A stretch of DNA of 64,000 nucleotides from assembly GCA_902613065.1 (NCBI GenBank), contig CACMFU010000008.1, positions 1 to 64,000 on the forward strand, in the 5' to 3' direction. The position numbers were made by a program, and so were the translations under genes. The notes under the pieces were generated by a model. The model worked only from the letters and a program-made list of their open reading frames with translations, was not told where the DNA came from and did not search any database. This DNA comes from an uncultured Pelagibacteraceae bacterium. Its GTDB lineage: Bacteria > Pseudomonadota > Alphaproteobacteria > Pelagibacterales > Pelagibacteraceae. Positions 26,554 through 34,673 of the stretch are shown here, one piece after another. Positions within the stretch are counted from its first letter, which is position 1; every line of letters starts with the position of its first letter.

Positions 26554-27846
26554 ATGAACAAAATTATAAAAAACTCTTGGGCTCTCTTTATGGGTATGGC
26601 ATTTATAATGCTCGCTCATGGTTTTCAAGGTACTCTTTTAGGTGTTAGAGCAGTTAAAGAAAATTTTGGTCTATCATCGACAGGTTTTTTATTTTCTGGA
26701 TATTTTGTTGGATATTTTATTGGGGCAAAAATTATACAATCATTAATTCATAGAGTTGGGCATATTAGAGTATTCGCAGCTTTTGCTTCTGTCACTTCAA
26801 TTGTGGTCTTATTACACTCAATTTTTGTAAATCCTATTTCATGGTTTGTACTTAGAATGATTTCTGGATTTAGCATGGTTTGTCTTTATACAATTGCTGA
26901 AAGCTGGTTAAACGATAGATCTACAAATAAGAATAGAGGTAGTGTTTTATCAATCTACATGATTGTTATGTATGCCTCTATGGCGATTGGAATGTTTTTC
27001 ATAAACTTTAGTAAACCAGAAAACTTTCAACCTTTTATACTGATATCTTTATTTATGTCATTGTCTCTAGTTCCAATATTATTAACGAAAAGAAAGGCTC
27101 CAAACTTTAAAAAAATATCAGGTATGAAGCTAAAGGAAGTTTATAAATCATCACCATTTGGTGTTGTAAGCTCTTTTTTAATTGGAATATCACATTCAGC
27201 TGTTTTCTCATTGATTGCAGTTTATGCTACATCGATGAATTTTAGTATATTAGAAGTATCAATAGTAACCTTTTTATTTGCTATATCCGGAGCTATATCT
27301 CAATGGCCAATAGGAAAATTATCAGATGTTTTAGATAGAAGAATTGTAATTATTTATACAACATTTGGAGCAGCTTTATTTTGTTTTTTGGCGATTATTT
27401 CTTCGGGTCAAATGTATATGCCCGCAGGTTTAGCTACATCAAAAATATTTTTTTATATCTGTATAATGTGTTTTTCTTTTTGTAGTCTACCAATGTTTGC
27501 TTTAATTTTTGCACATACAAATGATTTTATACCAAAAGAAAAATTTGTAGCAGCAGGAGCAGGATTACAATTTGTTTTTGGTCTTGGTGCAATTTGCGGT
27601 CCTTTTATGTGCTCATTATTTATGGAATTTTTAGGAGAAAATGGATTTTTTATTTTTTTAATTATATTTCATTCATTTATTGGTTTATTTGGAATATATA
27701 GAATGCAAATTAGAGAGTCTGGAGATAACCCAGATTCACAATTTGCACCTATGCCTCAAACGATTACTCCAGCCGGTATAGAACTTAATCCTTCAACTGA
27801 ACCAATAGATGAACCAAATAATTTGAACGAATTTAAGAAAATTTAG
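26554..27846 (+). CDS. Major facilitator superfamily transporter
   Basis: The 430 residues have about twelve helices with the MFS loop SDVLDRRIVI (between helices 8 and 9) and YTIAESWLNDRSTNKNRG, resembling the YcaD/YfkF-type branch. The C-terminal cytoplasmic tail of about 35 residues is proline-rich. Substrate unknown. A 69-bp gap separates it from the previous DMT gene; TTGATT (26514) and TAAACA (26537), 17 bp apart, could be its promoter. The downstream NAD(P)-binding gene follows after 15 bp. Confidence 0.85.
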   Translation: MNKIIKNSWALFMGMAFIMLAHGFQGTLLGVRAVKENFGLSSTGFLFSGYFVGYFIGAKIIQSLIHRVGHIRVFAAFASVTSIVVLLHSIFVNPISWFVLRMISGFSMVCLYTIAESWLNDRSTNKNRGSVLSIYMIVMYASMAIGMFFINFSKPENFQPFILISLFMSLSLVPILLTKRKAPNFKKISGMKLKEVYKSSPFGVVSSFLIGISHSAVFSLIAVYATSMNFSILEVSIVTFLFAISGAISQWPIGKLSDVLDRRIVIIYTTFGAALFCFLAIISSGQMYMPAGLATSKIFFYICIMCFSFCSLPMFALIFAHTNDFIPKEKFVAAGAGLQFVFGLGAICGPFMCSLFMEFLGENGFFIFLIIFHSFIGLFGIYRMQIRESGDNPDSQFAPMPQTITPAGIELNPSTEPIDEPNNLNEFKKI

Positions 27847-27861
27847 TGTAAGTTCAAAATT

Positions 27862-28518
27862 ATGAAAACAGCATTAATATTCGGATCAACTGGATTAATT
27901 GGTGGAATATTACTTAAACTGTTAACTAATGATCAAAAATATAAAAAAATTAAGGTTTTTGTAAGATCTTCTACTTCAAAAATTGATCCCAAAATAGAAG
28001 TTATTCAAACAGATTTTACAAAATTAGAAAATATTAAATCAGAAATAAAAGGCGATGATTGTTTTTTTTGCATTGGAACTACAAGAAAAAAAACACCTAA
28101 CAAACAAGATTATATAAACACCGAATACAATTTACCTGTAACAATTGGAAAAATTTGTAGCGATAATAGTGTACAAAATTTTACTTATATTTCTTCATTG
28201 GGTGCCAGTTCAAAAAAAACAAATTTGTATTTAAAAAATAAAGGTATGGCTGAAGAAGAATTAAGAAAACTAAACTTTAAAAAATTTATTGTAATTAGAC
28301 CTTCATTTTTAATTGGAAAAAGAATGGAGGAAAGATTGGGAGAAAAAATAGGTATTTTCGCCATGAAATGTATATCGCCAATTTTAGTTGGAGATTTAAA
28401 AAAATATAAATCGATAAATGCAGAAATAGTTGCCAAATCCATGATAAATATATCAAACAGCGAAATACAAAGTGGAGTATTTGAACCACCTCAATTATTA
28501 CAAATTGGACGAGAATAA
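27862..28518 (+). CDS. NAD(P)-binding Rossmann oxidoreductase (NmrA/HTATIP2-like)
   Basis: A 218-residue atypical short-chain dehydrogenase-like protein. It starts with ALIFGSTGLIGGILLKLL (GxxGxxG nucleotide motif) and includes FTYISSLGAS and a YLKNKGMAEEELRKLNF segment with a Tyr/Lys pair. This looks like the CC3/TIP30 or YwnB group, whose substrates are mostly unknown. It follows the MFS gene by 15 bp and is probably co-transcribed. A 70-bp gap with a strong promoter then leads to the GYD gene. Confidence 0.78.
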   Translation: MKTALIFGSTGLIGGILLKLLTNDQKYKKIKVFVRSSTSKIDPKIEVIQTDFTKLENIKSEIKGDDCFFCIGTTRKKTPNKQDYINTEYNLPVTIGKICSDNSVQNFTYISSLGASSKKTNLYLKNKGMAEEELRKLNFKKFIVIRPSFLIGKRMEERLGEKIGIFAMKCISPILVGDLKKYKSINAEIVAKSMINISNSEIQSGVFEPPQLLQIGRE

Positions 28519-28560
28519 ATTTTTTATAAAGTAATAAAATATTAAAAAAAATTATTTAAG

Positions 28561-28584
28561 TGCTATAATACATTTCAAGGAGGT
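28561..28584 (+). promoter_or_regulatory. Extended -10 promoter and consensus Shine-Dalgarno of the GYD gene
   Basis: TGCTATAAT (28561-28569) is a perfect extended -10 element, and AAGGAGGT (28577-28584) is a full Shine-Dalgarno match four bases before the ATG. The predicted transcript start near 28576 leaves a leader of only about 13 bases. Most genes in this window lack such clear signals, so high expression is likely. Confidence 0.6.
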
Positions 28585-28588
28585 ATCT

Positions 28589-28912
28589 ATGGCTAAATTT
28601 TTTTTAATGGGAAATTTTACAGAGAAAGCATTCGCAGGCTTTTTAAAAGATCCAGGATCAGATAGATCTGAGGTTGCTAGAAAGTGTTCTGAAAGTGTTG
28701 GTGCTGAAATGAAATCTTACACATATTTAAGAGGACCCTATGACTTTATAGTTGAAACTCATGGCACATTTGAGCAAATGGCTGCTATAAAAATGGCTAC
28801 TGAGGGAAGTGGTGCACTTAAAAATATCGCCATTTGTGAGGAAACACCAATGAATGAAATTGCAAATCATGCAACAAAAGTATCAAGTGGCTATAAAGCT
28901 CCTGGACAATAA
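28589..28912 (+). CDS. GYD domain protein
   Basis: A 107-residue protein with FFLMGNFTEKA at the start and RGPYDFIVETHG in the centre, matching the GYD domain, a ferredoxin-like dimeric alpha-beta fold of unknown function. Its strong promoter and Shine-Dalgarno mark it as probably abundant. It is monocistronic as far as can be seen: 70 bp upstream gap, 100 bp downstream gap with a hairpin. No catalytic residue is evident. Confidence 0.8.
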   Translation: MAKFFLMGNFTEKAFAGFLKDPGSDRSEVARKCSESVGAEMKSYTYLRGPYDFIVETHGTFEQMAAIKMATEGSGALKNIAICEETPMNEIANHATKVSSGYKAPGQ

Positions 28913-28919
28913 TATAACT

Positions 28920-28946
28920 GGTAGCTTCATTAATTATGGAGCTACC
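28920..28946 (+). terminator. Hairpin downstream of the GYD gene
   Basis: GGTAGCTTC (28920-28928) can pair with GGAGCTACC (28938-28946), nine base pairs including one U-G, with a nine-base loop. The following bases are AATTTAAAA, so there is no proper U-tract. It may protect the 3' end or act with Rho rather than as an intrinsic terminator. Confidence 0.45.
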
Positions 28947-29012
28947 AATTTAAAATCGAAACTGTCAAAATATCTCATTCAAATAAAGTAATATTGATCT
29001 ATTAAGAAAGTT

Positions 29013-29471
29013 ATGAACAAAAGAAAATTTATAAAATTATCTATATTTGGATCATTATTATACAGTATTTTTCCATACAAAATTTCATTAGCTGAAAACA
29101 AAAAAATAATTAATCAAAATTTAACAGAAGCCCAAAAAAAAATAATGTTTGAGGAAGCAACCGAACGACCATTCTCAAGCCCTCTTAATTATGAGAAAAG
29201 AGAAGGTTTTTATCACTGTGCAAATTGTGGAGCTAAACTATTTAAGTCTAGCTCGAAATTTGATAGTGGAACTGGTTGGCCATCATTTACAGAGGCGCTT
29301 CCTGGAGCTTTTAAAACTAAGGTTGATTACAGCTTTGGCATGAAAAGAATTGAATACCATTGTGCAAAATGTGGTGCTCATCACGGACATGTCTTTGAAG
29401 ACGGTCCTGGATCGACAGGAAAGAGATATTGTAATAACGGCTTGTGTTTAATATTTAAGCCATCATCATAA
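29013..29471 (+). CDS. msrB: Exported peptide-methionine (R)-S-oxide reductase
   Basis: Reduces the R form of methionine sulfoxide. The 152-residue protein starts with a basic MNKRKFIK and a hydrophobic segment ending near SLAENKK, so export to the periplasm is likely. The MsrB core shows GTGWPSF, two zinc CxxC pairs (CANCG and CAKCG) and HGHVFEDGP. The catalytic cysteine is kept in KRYCNNGLCLIF, although the usual CINSASL context is altered. It is 13 bp upstream of a 61-residue unknown gene. Confidence 0.9.
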   Translation: MNKRKFIKLSIFGSLLYSIFPYKISLAENKKIINQNLTEAQKKIMFEEATERPFSSPLNYEKREGFYHCANCGAKLFKSSSKFDSGTGWPSFTEALPGAFKTKVDYSFGMKRIEYHCAKCGAHHGHVFEDGPGSTGKRYCNNGLCLIFKPSS

Positions 29472-29483
29472 AACGGAGGAATA

Positions 29484-29669
29484 ATGAAGATATTGAGTAT
29501 ATTGAAAGGGGTTGAATTAGTTATAGCAGATTTAGAAGTAAATTTGGGAGAACAAGTGAGAAGTGCACCTACGTTATGCGCAAAATACAATGGTAAGATT
29601 ATACCTTTAAACACTGCTCAAGATGGTCGACCTATTCTTATGAGAGAAGAAAACGCTTTAGAAAACTAA
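29484..29669 (+). CDS. Small conserved-looking hypothetical protein (61 aa)
   Basis: I do not recognise this family. The product starts MKILSILKGVELVIADLEV and has one cysteine (PTLCAKYNG); there is no clear signal peptide or membrane helix. A strong Shine-Dalgarno GGAGGA (29475-29480) stands three bases before the ATG, which supports real translation. It follows exported msrB by 13 bp and precedes sodB by 64 bp, suggesting an oxidative-stress context. Function unknown. Confidence 0.6.
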   Translation: MKILSILKGVELVIADLEVNLGEQVRSAPTLCAKYNGKIIPLNTAQDGRPILMREENALEN

Positions 29670-29733
29670 TTTTGTATTTAATTGCGTCAACTTAATTAAG
29701 TTTATTTACAAGAAAATATTATAAAAAATAACT

Positions 29734-30327
29734 ATGACATTTGAATTACCAAAACTAGATTATTCTAATGAGGCTTTGTCTCCAATAATGTCACAAGAAA
29801 CATTAGAATTACATCATGGAAAACATCATCAAACCTACATAACAAATCTTAACAATTTTATAAAAGATACGGACATGGCTGAAATGTCATTGGAAGATAT
29901 AATTCTTAAAAGCTCAAAAGATAACTCAAAAGCTGGAATATTTAATAATGCAAGCCAGCATTGGAACCATAATCTTTTTTGGAAGTGCATGAAGCCAAAA
30001 GGTGGTGGGAATATTCCGTCAAAACTTGAGAAAAAAATTGTAGAAGATTTTGGAAGCGTTGAAAAATTTAAAGATCAATTTAAACAAGCAGGTATAACTC
30101 AATTTGGATCAGGTTGGTGTTGGTTATCTTTAAATAATGATAAATTGGTCGTTACAAAAACAGCTAATGCTGCTAATCCTTTAATTGATAACTTAAAACC
30201 AATACTTGGTTGTGATGTCTGGGAACATTCATATTACATTGATTATAAAAATAGAAGACCTGAATATTTAGATAAATTTGTTGATAATCTTATAGATTGG
30301 GAATTTGTTGAATCTCTATTAATCTAA
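29734..30327 (+). CDS. sodB: Superoxide dismutase, Fe type
   Basis: Dismutates superoxide in the cytoplasm. The 197 residues align end to end with E. coli SodB: FELPKLDYSNEAL, HHGKHHQTYITNL (metal His), NNASQHWNHNLFW (metal His and the Gln typical of the iron form), and DVWEHSYYIDYKNRRP (metal Asp and His). No signal peptide is present. The gene has its own 64-bp upstream region and is followed after 43 bp by a small unknown gene. Metal preference is inferred from the Gln position. Confidence 0.95.
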   Translation: MTFELPKLDYSNEALSPIMSQETLELHHGKHHQTYITNLNNFIKDTDMAEMSLEDIILKSSKDNSKAGIFNNASQHWNHNLFWKCMKPKGGGNIPSKLEKKIVEDFGSVEKFKDQFKQAGITQFGSGWCWLSLNNDKLVVTKTANAANPLIDNLKPILGCDVWEHSYYIDYKNRRPEYLDKFVDNLIDWEFVESLLI

Positions 30328-30370
30328 TTAATCCTAGAACTTTTTGAGATAAAACAAAGTTTGAAGCAGT

Positions 30371-30598
30371 ATGAACAAGGAAAATACAAGTAAACTCTGG
30401 AAATTTATTCAGGAAGCTGGCGATTATTTGGATGGTCAACTTCCTGATCACCCAAATCATCCAAAAGGAAGAAATCCATATGCTCATGTAGCAATATGTG
30501 TAAAAAACAAATTTAATTCTACTTATAAAGATATTCCTGATGACAAATTTGATGAAGTAATCAACTATATTAAATTTTTAAAAGAAAATCCTAGTTAA
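30371..30598 (+). CDS. Small hypothetical protein (75 aa)
   Basis: A soluble 75-residue protein with QLPDHPNHPKGRNPYAHVA followed by STYKDIPDDKFDEVINYI. The pattern of conserved-looking Pro/His/Gly/Arg residues suggests a real folded domain, but I cannot name it with confidence. No signal peptide or helix-turn-helix is evident. It lies 43 bp after sodB; its stop overlaps the stop of convergent threonine aldolase by four bases (shared TTAA). Confidence 0.65.
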   Translation: MNKENTSKLWKFIQEAGDYLDGQLPDHPNHPKGRNPYAHVAICVKNKFNSTYKDIPDDKFDEVINYIKFLKENPS

Positions 30599-31644
30599 TT
30601 AGATATAGTTTTTAGAAACTCTTCTACTTCACTACTTTTGGTATTCCAAGCTGTAACAAGTCTAACCGTCTTACCGCCTAATTCCTCATTGCTCATCATA
30701 TATTCTTCTGAATTTAAATGCTCAACCATCTTTTTTGGCAGTTTAACAAAAACTTCATTTGCCTCAGTTGGATATTCAAGTTTAACTTGATTACTAGAAA
30801 CTAAACCATCGCTTAATTTTTTTGCCATCAGATTTGCATGTCTTGCATTTTTTAACCAAACATCATTTGAGATATATCCATCTAATTGTGCAGAAACAAA
30901 ACGCATTTTAGACAATAGATGACCGGATCTTTTTAACAAAAAAGGTAAATTGCCAACTAATTCTTTATTAAATATAATAATTGCTTCAGCTGCTATACAT
31001 CCGTTCTTCGTTGCCCCAAAAGATAATATGTCAATTCCTGATTTCCATGTCATTTCTGCAGGTGTAACATCAAGTGAAACAAGCGCATTAGCGAACCTAG
31101 CACCATCCATATGTACTTTTAATTTTTTTTTATGTGCAATTTCAGAGATATTTCTAATTTGATCTAAAGTATAAACTTCACCAGTTTCTGTTGCTTGAGT
31201 TATGCTAACAATAGATGGTTGAGTATGATGCACAATTCCAAACCCTCCAATATTATCATTTAGCTCATCAACTGTTATTTTGCCGTCTTTACCGTTTAAT
31301 GGAACAAGTTTTGCTCCACCTGTATAAAATTCAGGGGCTCCACACTCATCAACATTGATATGAGAAAATTTATGGCAATAAATATTTCCAAATGATGGAG
31401 AAATAGCAGAAAGTGCTAAAGCATTTGATGCAGTTCCTGATGCTGTGGGGTAAACAATTACATCCTTTTCGAAAATTTTAGAAAATTTTTCTTGTAACAC
31501 ACCTGAAATTTCATCGTTACCATACGGAGGAGCAATACCATCATTTGCTTTGATAATTGCATCCAAAACTTCTGGACAAGCTCCTGTCACATTGTCTGAA
31601 GCAAATTTTACTCTTTTACGTTTTGTATTAATTTTTGCGTTCAT
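30595..31644 (-). CDS. ltaE: Low-specificity L-threonine aldolase
   Basis: PLP enzyme that splits threonine or allo-threonine to glycine and acetaldehyde. The 349 residues have an FASDNVTGACPEV opening, the HMDGARFANA aspartate site that binds the PLP ring, and the PLP lysine in LSFGATKNG. It lies one base after the amidinotransferase gene on the same strand. As a glycine source it fits the reported glycine/serine dependence of SAR11 and the glycine-linked genes in this window. Confidence 0.9.
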   Translation of the reverse strand: MNAKINTKRKRVKFASDNVTGACPEVLDAIIKANDGIAPPYGNDEISGVLQEKFSKIFEKDVIVYPTASGTASNALALSAISPSFGNIYCHKFSHINVDECGAPEFYTGGAKLVPLNGKDGKITVDELNDNIGGFGIVHHTQPSIVSITQATETGEVYTLDQIRNISEIAHKKKLKVHMDGARFANALVSLDVTPAEMTWKSGIDILSFGATKNGCIAAEAIIIFNKELVGNLPFLLKRSGHLLSKMRFVSAQLDGYISNDVWLKNARHANLMAKKLSDGLVSSNQVKLEYPTEANEVFVKLPKKMVEHLNSEEYMMSNEELGGKTVRLVTAWNTKSSEVEEFLKTISN

Positions 31645-31645
31645 T

Positions 31646-32761
31646 TTATTGTTTTGGAAAATAATCTTTTAAAGTACCTTCTCTATAAACATCGGCTGTA
31701 CAACAATGAAGGCCTCCACCAAAAGCATATGCATCTCTCAATTCTACAGGGATAACTTCCATACCTAATTTATCTAACTGTTCAGCTTGATATTTTTCAC
31801 TTTTTTCAACGCATACAGTTTTAGGGTCAAGAACTAAAACATTCATTGATAGCCATACTGAAGAGTAACAAAGTGGTGGTGGGGTATTATGAGCAGGTTG
31901 TGCAGCATCAATAATTTCCCATCCATTATCTTCAAATAATTTTCTTTGTTCTTTTGGAAGTCTTCGTTGTGGATTATTAATAATTAACCCTTCTTTAATT
32001 GGAGTAAAGGTTGCATCAATATGAATTGGATAAGGATCGCCTGGGAAATTTACAGCATGAACTCTATGATCCTTAAAATGTCTTTTTATCCAATCAATTC
32101 CTTTTAAGTTAGTTGTAAATCCGTGTTGTACAACTAAATCCTTTCCAAATCTTAGAATATCTGCGGCATCAAATAATGGCTCTTCCTCGGTTGTGACAAA
32201 GTATTTATTTTCTGTCCATTCAAGTCTTTTAGTTACACCAATTTTATCTGATAAATAATCTTTTCTATAATCGGCATCTGTTAATCTGGGTTTTGGCGCT
32301 GACTCATGTCTCATATTTGGATCTTTATTATAATAGTCTTTTAATAATGGTCTGTAACATAGGTACTCAAACCATCTGCACCTGTAGCTCATTGTAGCTT
32401 CTAATATTTCATTTCCCACAGTTAACAAAACATCTCTAGGTGGCATGCATCCAAACATAGTTTCGGCTTTCCAGTCAGGAGTTGATGTTGGTTGATTAAA
32501 ATCTAAAGGCGTTGGTCTATCAACTTTTATACCCCTTTTTTCAAGTAAATTTGAAAAATTATCTAATAGTTCATTAGCTTTATCGACAGTGTCCTTAGTT
32601 CTTGGACCATAAGTTCCTCGCATATCAGAGTCTTCTGGAACTTTAGCATCTAGAGCAGGTTCAGGTGCTGGAATACAAGTACCATCTGCTCTTCCAACAA
32701 TTACATGTTTTAATGGATCCCATTCATTCCAACTATTAACAATCTTATTATTTTGAACCAT
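31646..32761 (-). CDS. Glycine amidinotransferase-like enzyme
   Basis: The 371-residue protein matches the AGAT (GATM) family, which moves an amidino group from arginine to an amine. The catalytic residues align as D198 in LFDAADILRFG, H247 in PIHIDATF and C353 in GGGLHCCTADV, with D-to-H spacing of 49 as in the human enzyme. It sits six bases after an EamA transporter gene and one base before threonine aldolase. Glycine as acceptor (giving guanidinoacetate) is plausible, but another amine acceptor is possible. Confidence 0.88.
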   Translation of the reverse strand: MVQNNKIVNSWNEWDPLKHVIVGRADGTCIPAPEPALDAKVPEDSDMRGTYGPRTKDTVDKANELLDNFSNLLEKRGIKVDRPTPLDFNQPTSTPDWKAETMFGCMPPRDVLLTVGNEILEATMSYRCRWFEYLCYRPLLKDYYNKDPNMRHESAPKPRLTDADYRKDYLSDKIGVTKRLEWTENKYFVTTEEEPLFDAADILRFGKDLVVQHGFTTNLKGIDWIKRHFKDHRVHAVNFPGDPYPIHIDATFTPIKEGLIINNPQRRLPKEQRKLFEDNGWEIIDAAQPAHNTPPPLCYSSVWLSMNVLVLDPKTVCVEKSEKYQAEQLDKLGMEVIPVELRDAYAFGGGLHCCTADVYREGTLKDYFPKQ

Positions 32762-32767
32762 GTAAAA

Positions 32768-33673
32768 TTAATTTAATCCAATAAATCTCCTATTAGATTG
32801 CATTATCATACTATAATAAAAAATAGCTAAAAAAATAAAGAAGCCACCAATAATTGTATTAGTTGAAGGAATTTCATTTATTCCAAGCCATGGCAGCCAA
32901 ACCCAAAATATTCCTCCTATTACTTCAGTCAAAGACAATAGCGTTAAATCAGCTGCAGGAATATGTTTAGACCCAATTGAATAAAGAATTAAGCCCATGC
33001 ACACAAGTGTTCCATGAGTGGCAAATAATGCTTCATTTTTATTTGAAGATAAGAAATTTGCATCGTTATTTAAAAGCATAACTGTTGAAAATAAAAAACA
33101 AAATAAGCCTGCTACAGCAACAGTTGTAAACTTAGGAGTTTGTTTTCTCCATCTCAGACTTACTGAAAAAATTGAAAAACCTAGTGCAGATACTAATCCA
33201 AATATTAGACCCATTAAAGAATTTTCTTCAGTATTACCGTAGGCCATTACTATTATACCAAATGCAGCAACTAAAATTGATATCCATACTGTAATTGATA
33301 TTTTTTCTTTCAAAAATAGAAAACCAAGTAGCGCGGTTATAAAAGGCATAGCAGCTAAACATAATAGAGTTACTGCTGCTGTCGTATTAGTAATTGACCA
33401 AATAAAAGTTATCATTGCTGTTCCTAAACCGACACCACCTATAATTCCAGATATCCCAATTTTAAAATAATTTTTATAAAATGAAATTCCTTCTTCCAGA
33501 AATAAGTAAACATTCAGCAATAAAAAAATAACAATGCCTCTTGCAAACAAGTATTGCCAAGGGACAGTTTCGGGTTGGTCTATATGTCTTACAACATATG
33601 GTCCAAATGACCAAAGTATGCCTGCAAATAAAACAATTGGAATAGCTACTTTAGGATTTTTTAAATCAGGCAT
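32768..33673 (-). CDS. EamA/DMT family transporter (second of three)
   Basis: A 301-residue permease with about ten helices in two EamA repeats (NTTAAVTLLCLAAMPFITALL, EVIGGIFWVWLPWLG). It heads the minus-strand run transporter-amidinotransferase-threonine aldolase with gaps of six and one bases, so it may move a substrate or product of these enzymes. It is divergent from the SufU-like gene with a 47-bp gap. Substrate not shown by sequence. Confidence 0.87.
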   Translation of the reverse strand: MPDLKNPKVAIPIVLFAGILWSFGPYVVRHIDQPETVPWQYLFARGIVIFLLLNVYLFLEEGISFYKNYFKIGISGIIGGVGLGTAMITFIWSITNTTAAVTLLCLAAMPFITALLGFLFLKEKISITVWISILVAAFGIIVMAYGNTEENSLMGLIFGLVSALGFSIFSVSLRWRKQTPKFTTVAVAGLFCFLFSTVMLLNNDANFLSSNKNEALFATHGTLVCMGLILYSIGSKHIPAADLTLLSLTEVIGGIFWVWLPWLGINEIPSTNTIIGGFFIFLAIFYYSMIMQSNRRFIGLN

Positions 33674-33720
33674 AAATTAATTTATTTTTTATAAATTTTT
33701 AGTGATATTATTAAATAAAT

Positions 33721-34122
33721 ATGGATTTAGATATAATAAAAATTGCATCCGACACGACTAATAATAAAATATTGAAAGATTACACTCATAGATCGAAATA
33801 TAAAAATAAAACTTGTGGCGATATAATTGAAATGAGAGTTAATATTAAGAAAAATATAATACAAGATATTGGGTATCAGACAAAATCCTGTGTTTACTGT
33901 CAAGCTTCTGCAAGCTTAATATCTCATAAACTTATCAAAAAAAGTAAAAATAAAATTAATTATTTATTAAAAAATCTTATCGATTATTTTGAAAATGAAA
34001 TTAAACCTTTGCCAAAAAATCTAAATAAATTTAATAAATTGTTTAATAAAAAAAATATATCTAGAAAAAACTGTGTATTAATGCCATTAATTGCACTTAA
34101 GAAACTCAACATTGATGAATAA
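33721..34122 (+). CDS. IscU/SufU-like Fe-S scaffold protein
   Basis: A 133-residue protein with the three scaffold cysteines of the IscU/NifU-N fold in context: KTCGD, KSCVYCQASAS and KNCVLMPL. Such proteins receive sulfur and iron for cluster assembly. It is more divergent than housekeeping IscU and resembles stand-alone alphaproteobacterial scaffold-like proteins. It is divergent from the transporter gene and its end overlaps the HPP gene by eight bases. No desulfurase is nearby. Confidence 0.8.
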   Translation: MDLDIIKIASDTTNNKILKDYTHRSKYKNKTCGDIIEMRVNIKKNIIQDIGYQTKSCVYCQASASLISHKLIKKSKNKINYLLKNLIDYFENEIKPLPKNLNKFNKLFNKKNISRKNCVLMPLIALKKLNIDE

Positions 34123-34579
34123 TTTGGATATTAAAAAACCTGTTATCGCTGCAATATTTTCTACTTTGACAATTGGGGTTTTGTCATTGCTTACTTATAA
34201 AACACCTTATGGATTATTTTTGATTGCTTCCTTTGGTTCTACAATGGTTTTGCTTTATGGGTATCCAGAAAGTCCTTTTGCAAAACCTAAAAATATATTT
34301 TTTGGTCATTTTTTAACTTCACTTGTTGGTGTGATATTTGTGAATTTCGTTCCACTTCCGATATATATTATTATACCTGTTGCTGTTGGAATAGGTGTCG
34401 GATTAATGATTATTCTTAATGTAACCCACCCTCCTGCAGGAGGAAATCCTATAATTGTGATCATGGGGTCAGTTTCATTTGAATATTTAATTTCCCCAGT
34501 TATAAGCGGATCAATTATTGTGATAGTTTTTGGCATAATCTTGAACAAATTTATTGCTAAAAGGAATTACCCAAAATAA
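34115..34579 (+). CDS. HPP family integral membrane protein
   Basis: I chose the ATG at 34115 (154 residues); a TTG at 34091 would extend it deeper into the previous gene. The protein has four to five helices and the signature VTHPPAGGNPIIV that names the family. Plant and cyanobacterial HPP proteins have been linked to nitrite transport; no nitrite metabolism is visible here, so the substrate is open. It overlaps the SufU-like gene by eight bases. Confidence 0.85.
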   Translation: MNNLDIKKPVIAAIFSTLTIGVLSLLTYKTPYGLFLIASFGSTMVLLYGYPESPFAKPKNIFFGHFLTSLVGVIFVNFVPLPIYIIIPVAVGIGVGLMIILNVTHPPAGGNPIIVIMGSVSFEYLISPVISGSIIVIVFGIILNKFIAKRNYPK

Positions 34580-34591
34580 ACACAATTTGTT

Positions 34592-34660
34592 TGCTAGTCC
34601 TATTTAACTTGTGCTAGTCTTTTCAAATAATAATTAATAATTCAGCTTAGAGAAGCTAGT
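34592..34660 (+). promoter_or_regulatory. Repeated GCTAGT motifs upstream of formate dehydrogenase
   Basis: TGCTAGTC occurs at 34592-34599 and again at 34612-34619, exactly 20 bases apart, which puts both on the same DNA face. A third, shorter GCTAGT lies at 34655-34660, next to a small hairpin AGCTT/AAGCT (34644-34657). An AGGAG ribosome site follows at 34664-34668. The repeats may be an operator; the regulator is unknown. Confidence 0.4.
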
Positions 34661-34673
34661 AATAGGAGTAAAA

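Noticed and set aside
31646-32761. Creatine biosynthesis pathway
   Set aside because: Only an amidinotransferase-like enzyme is present; no guanidinoacetate methyltransferase is visible, and the acceptor amine is not known.
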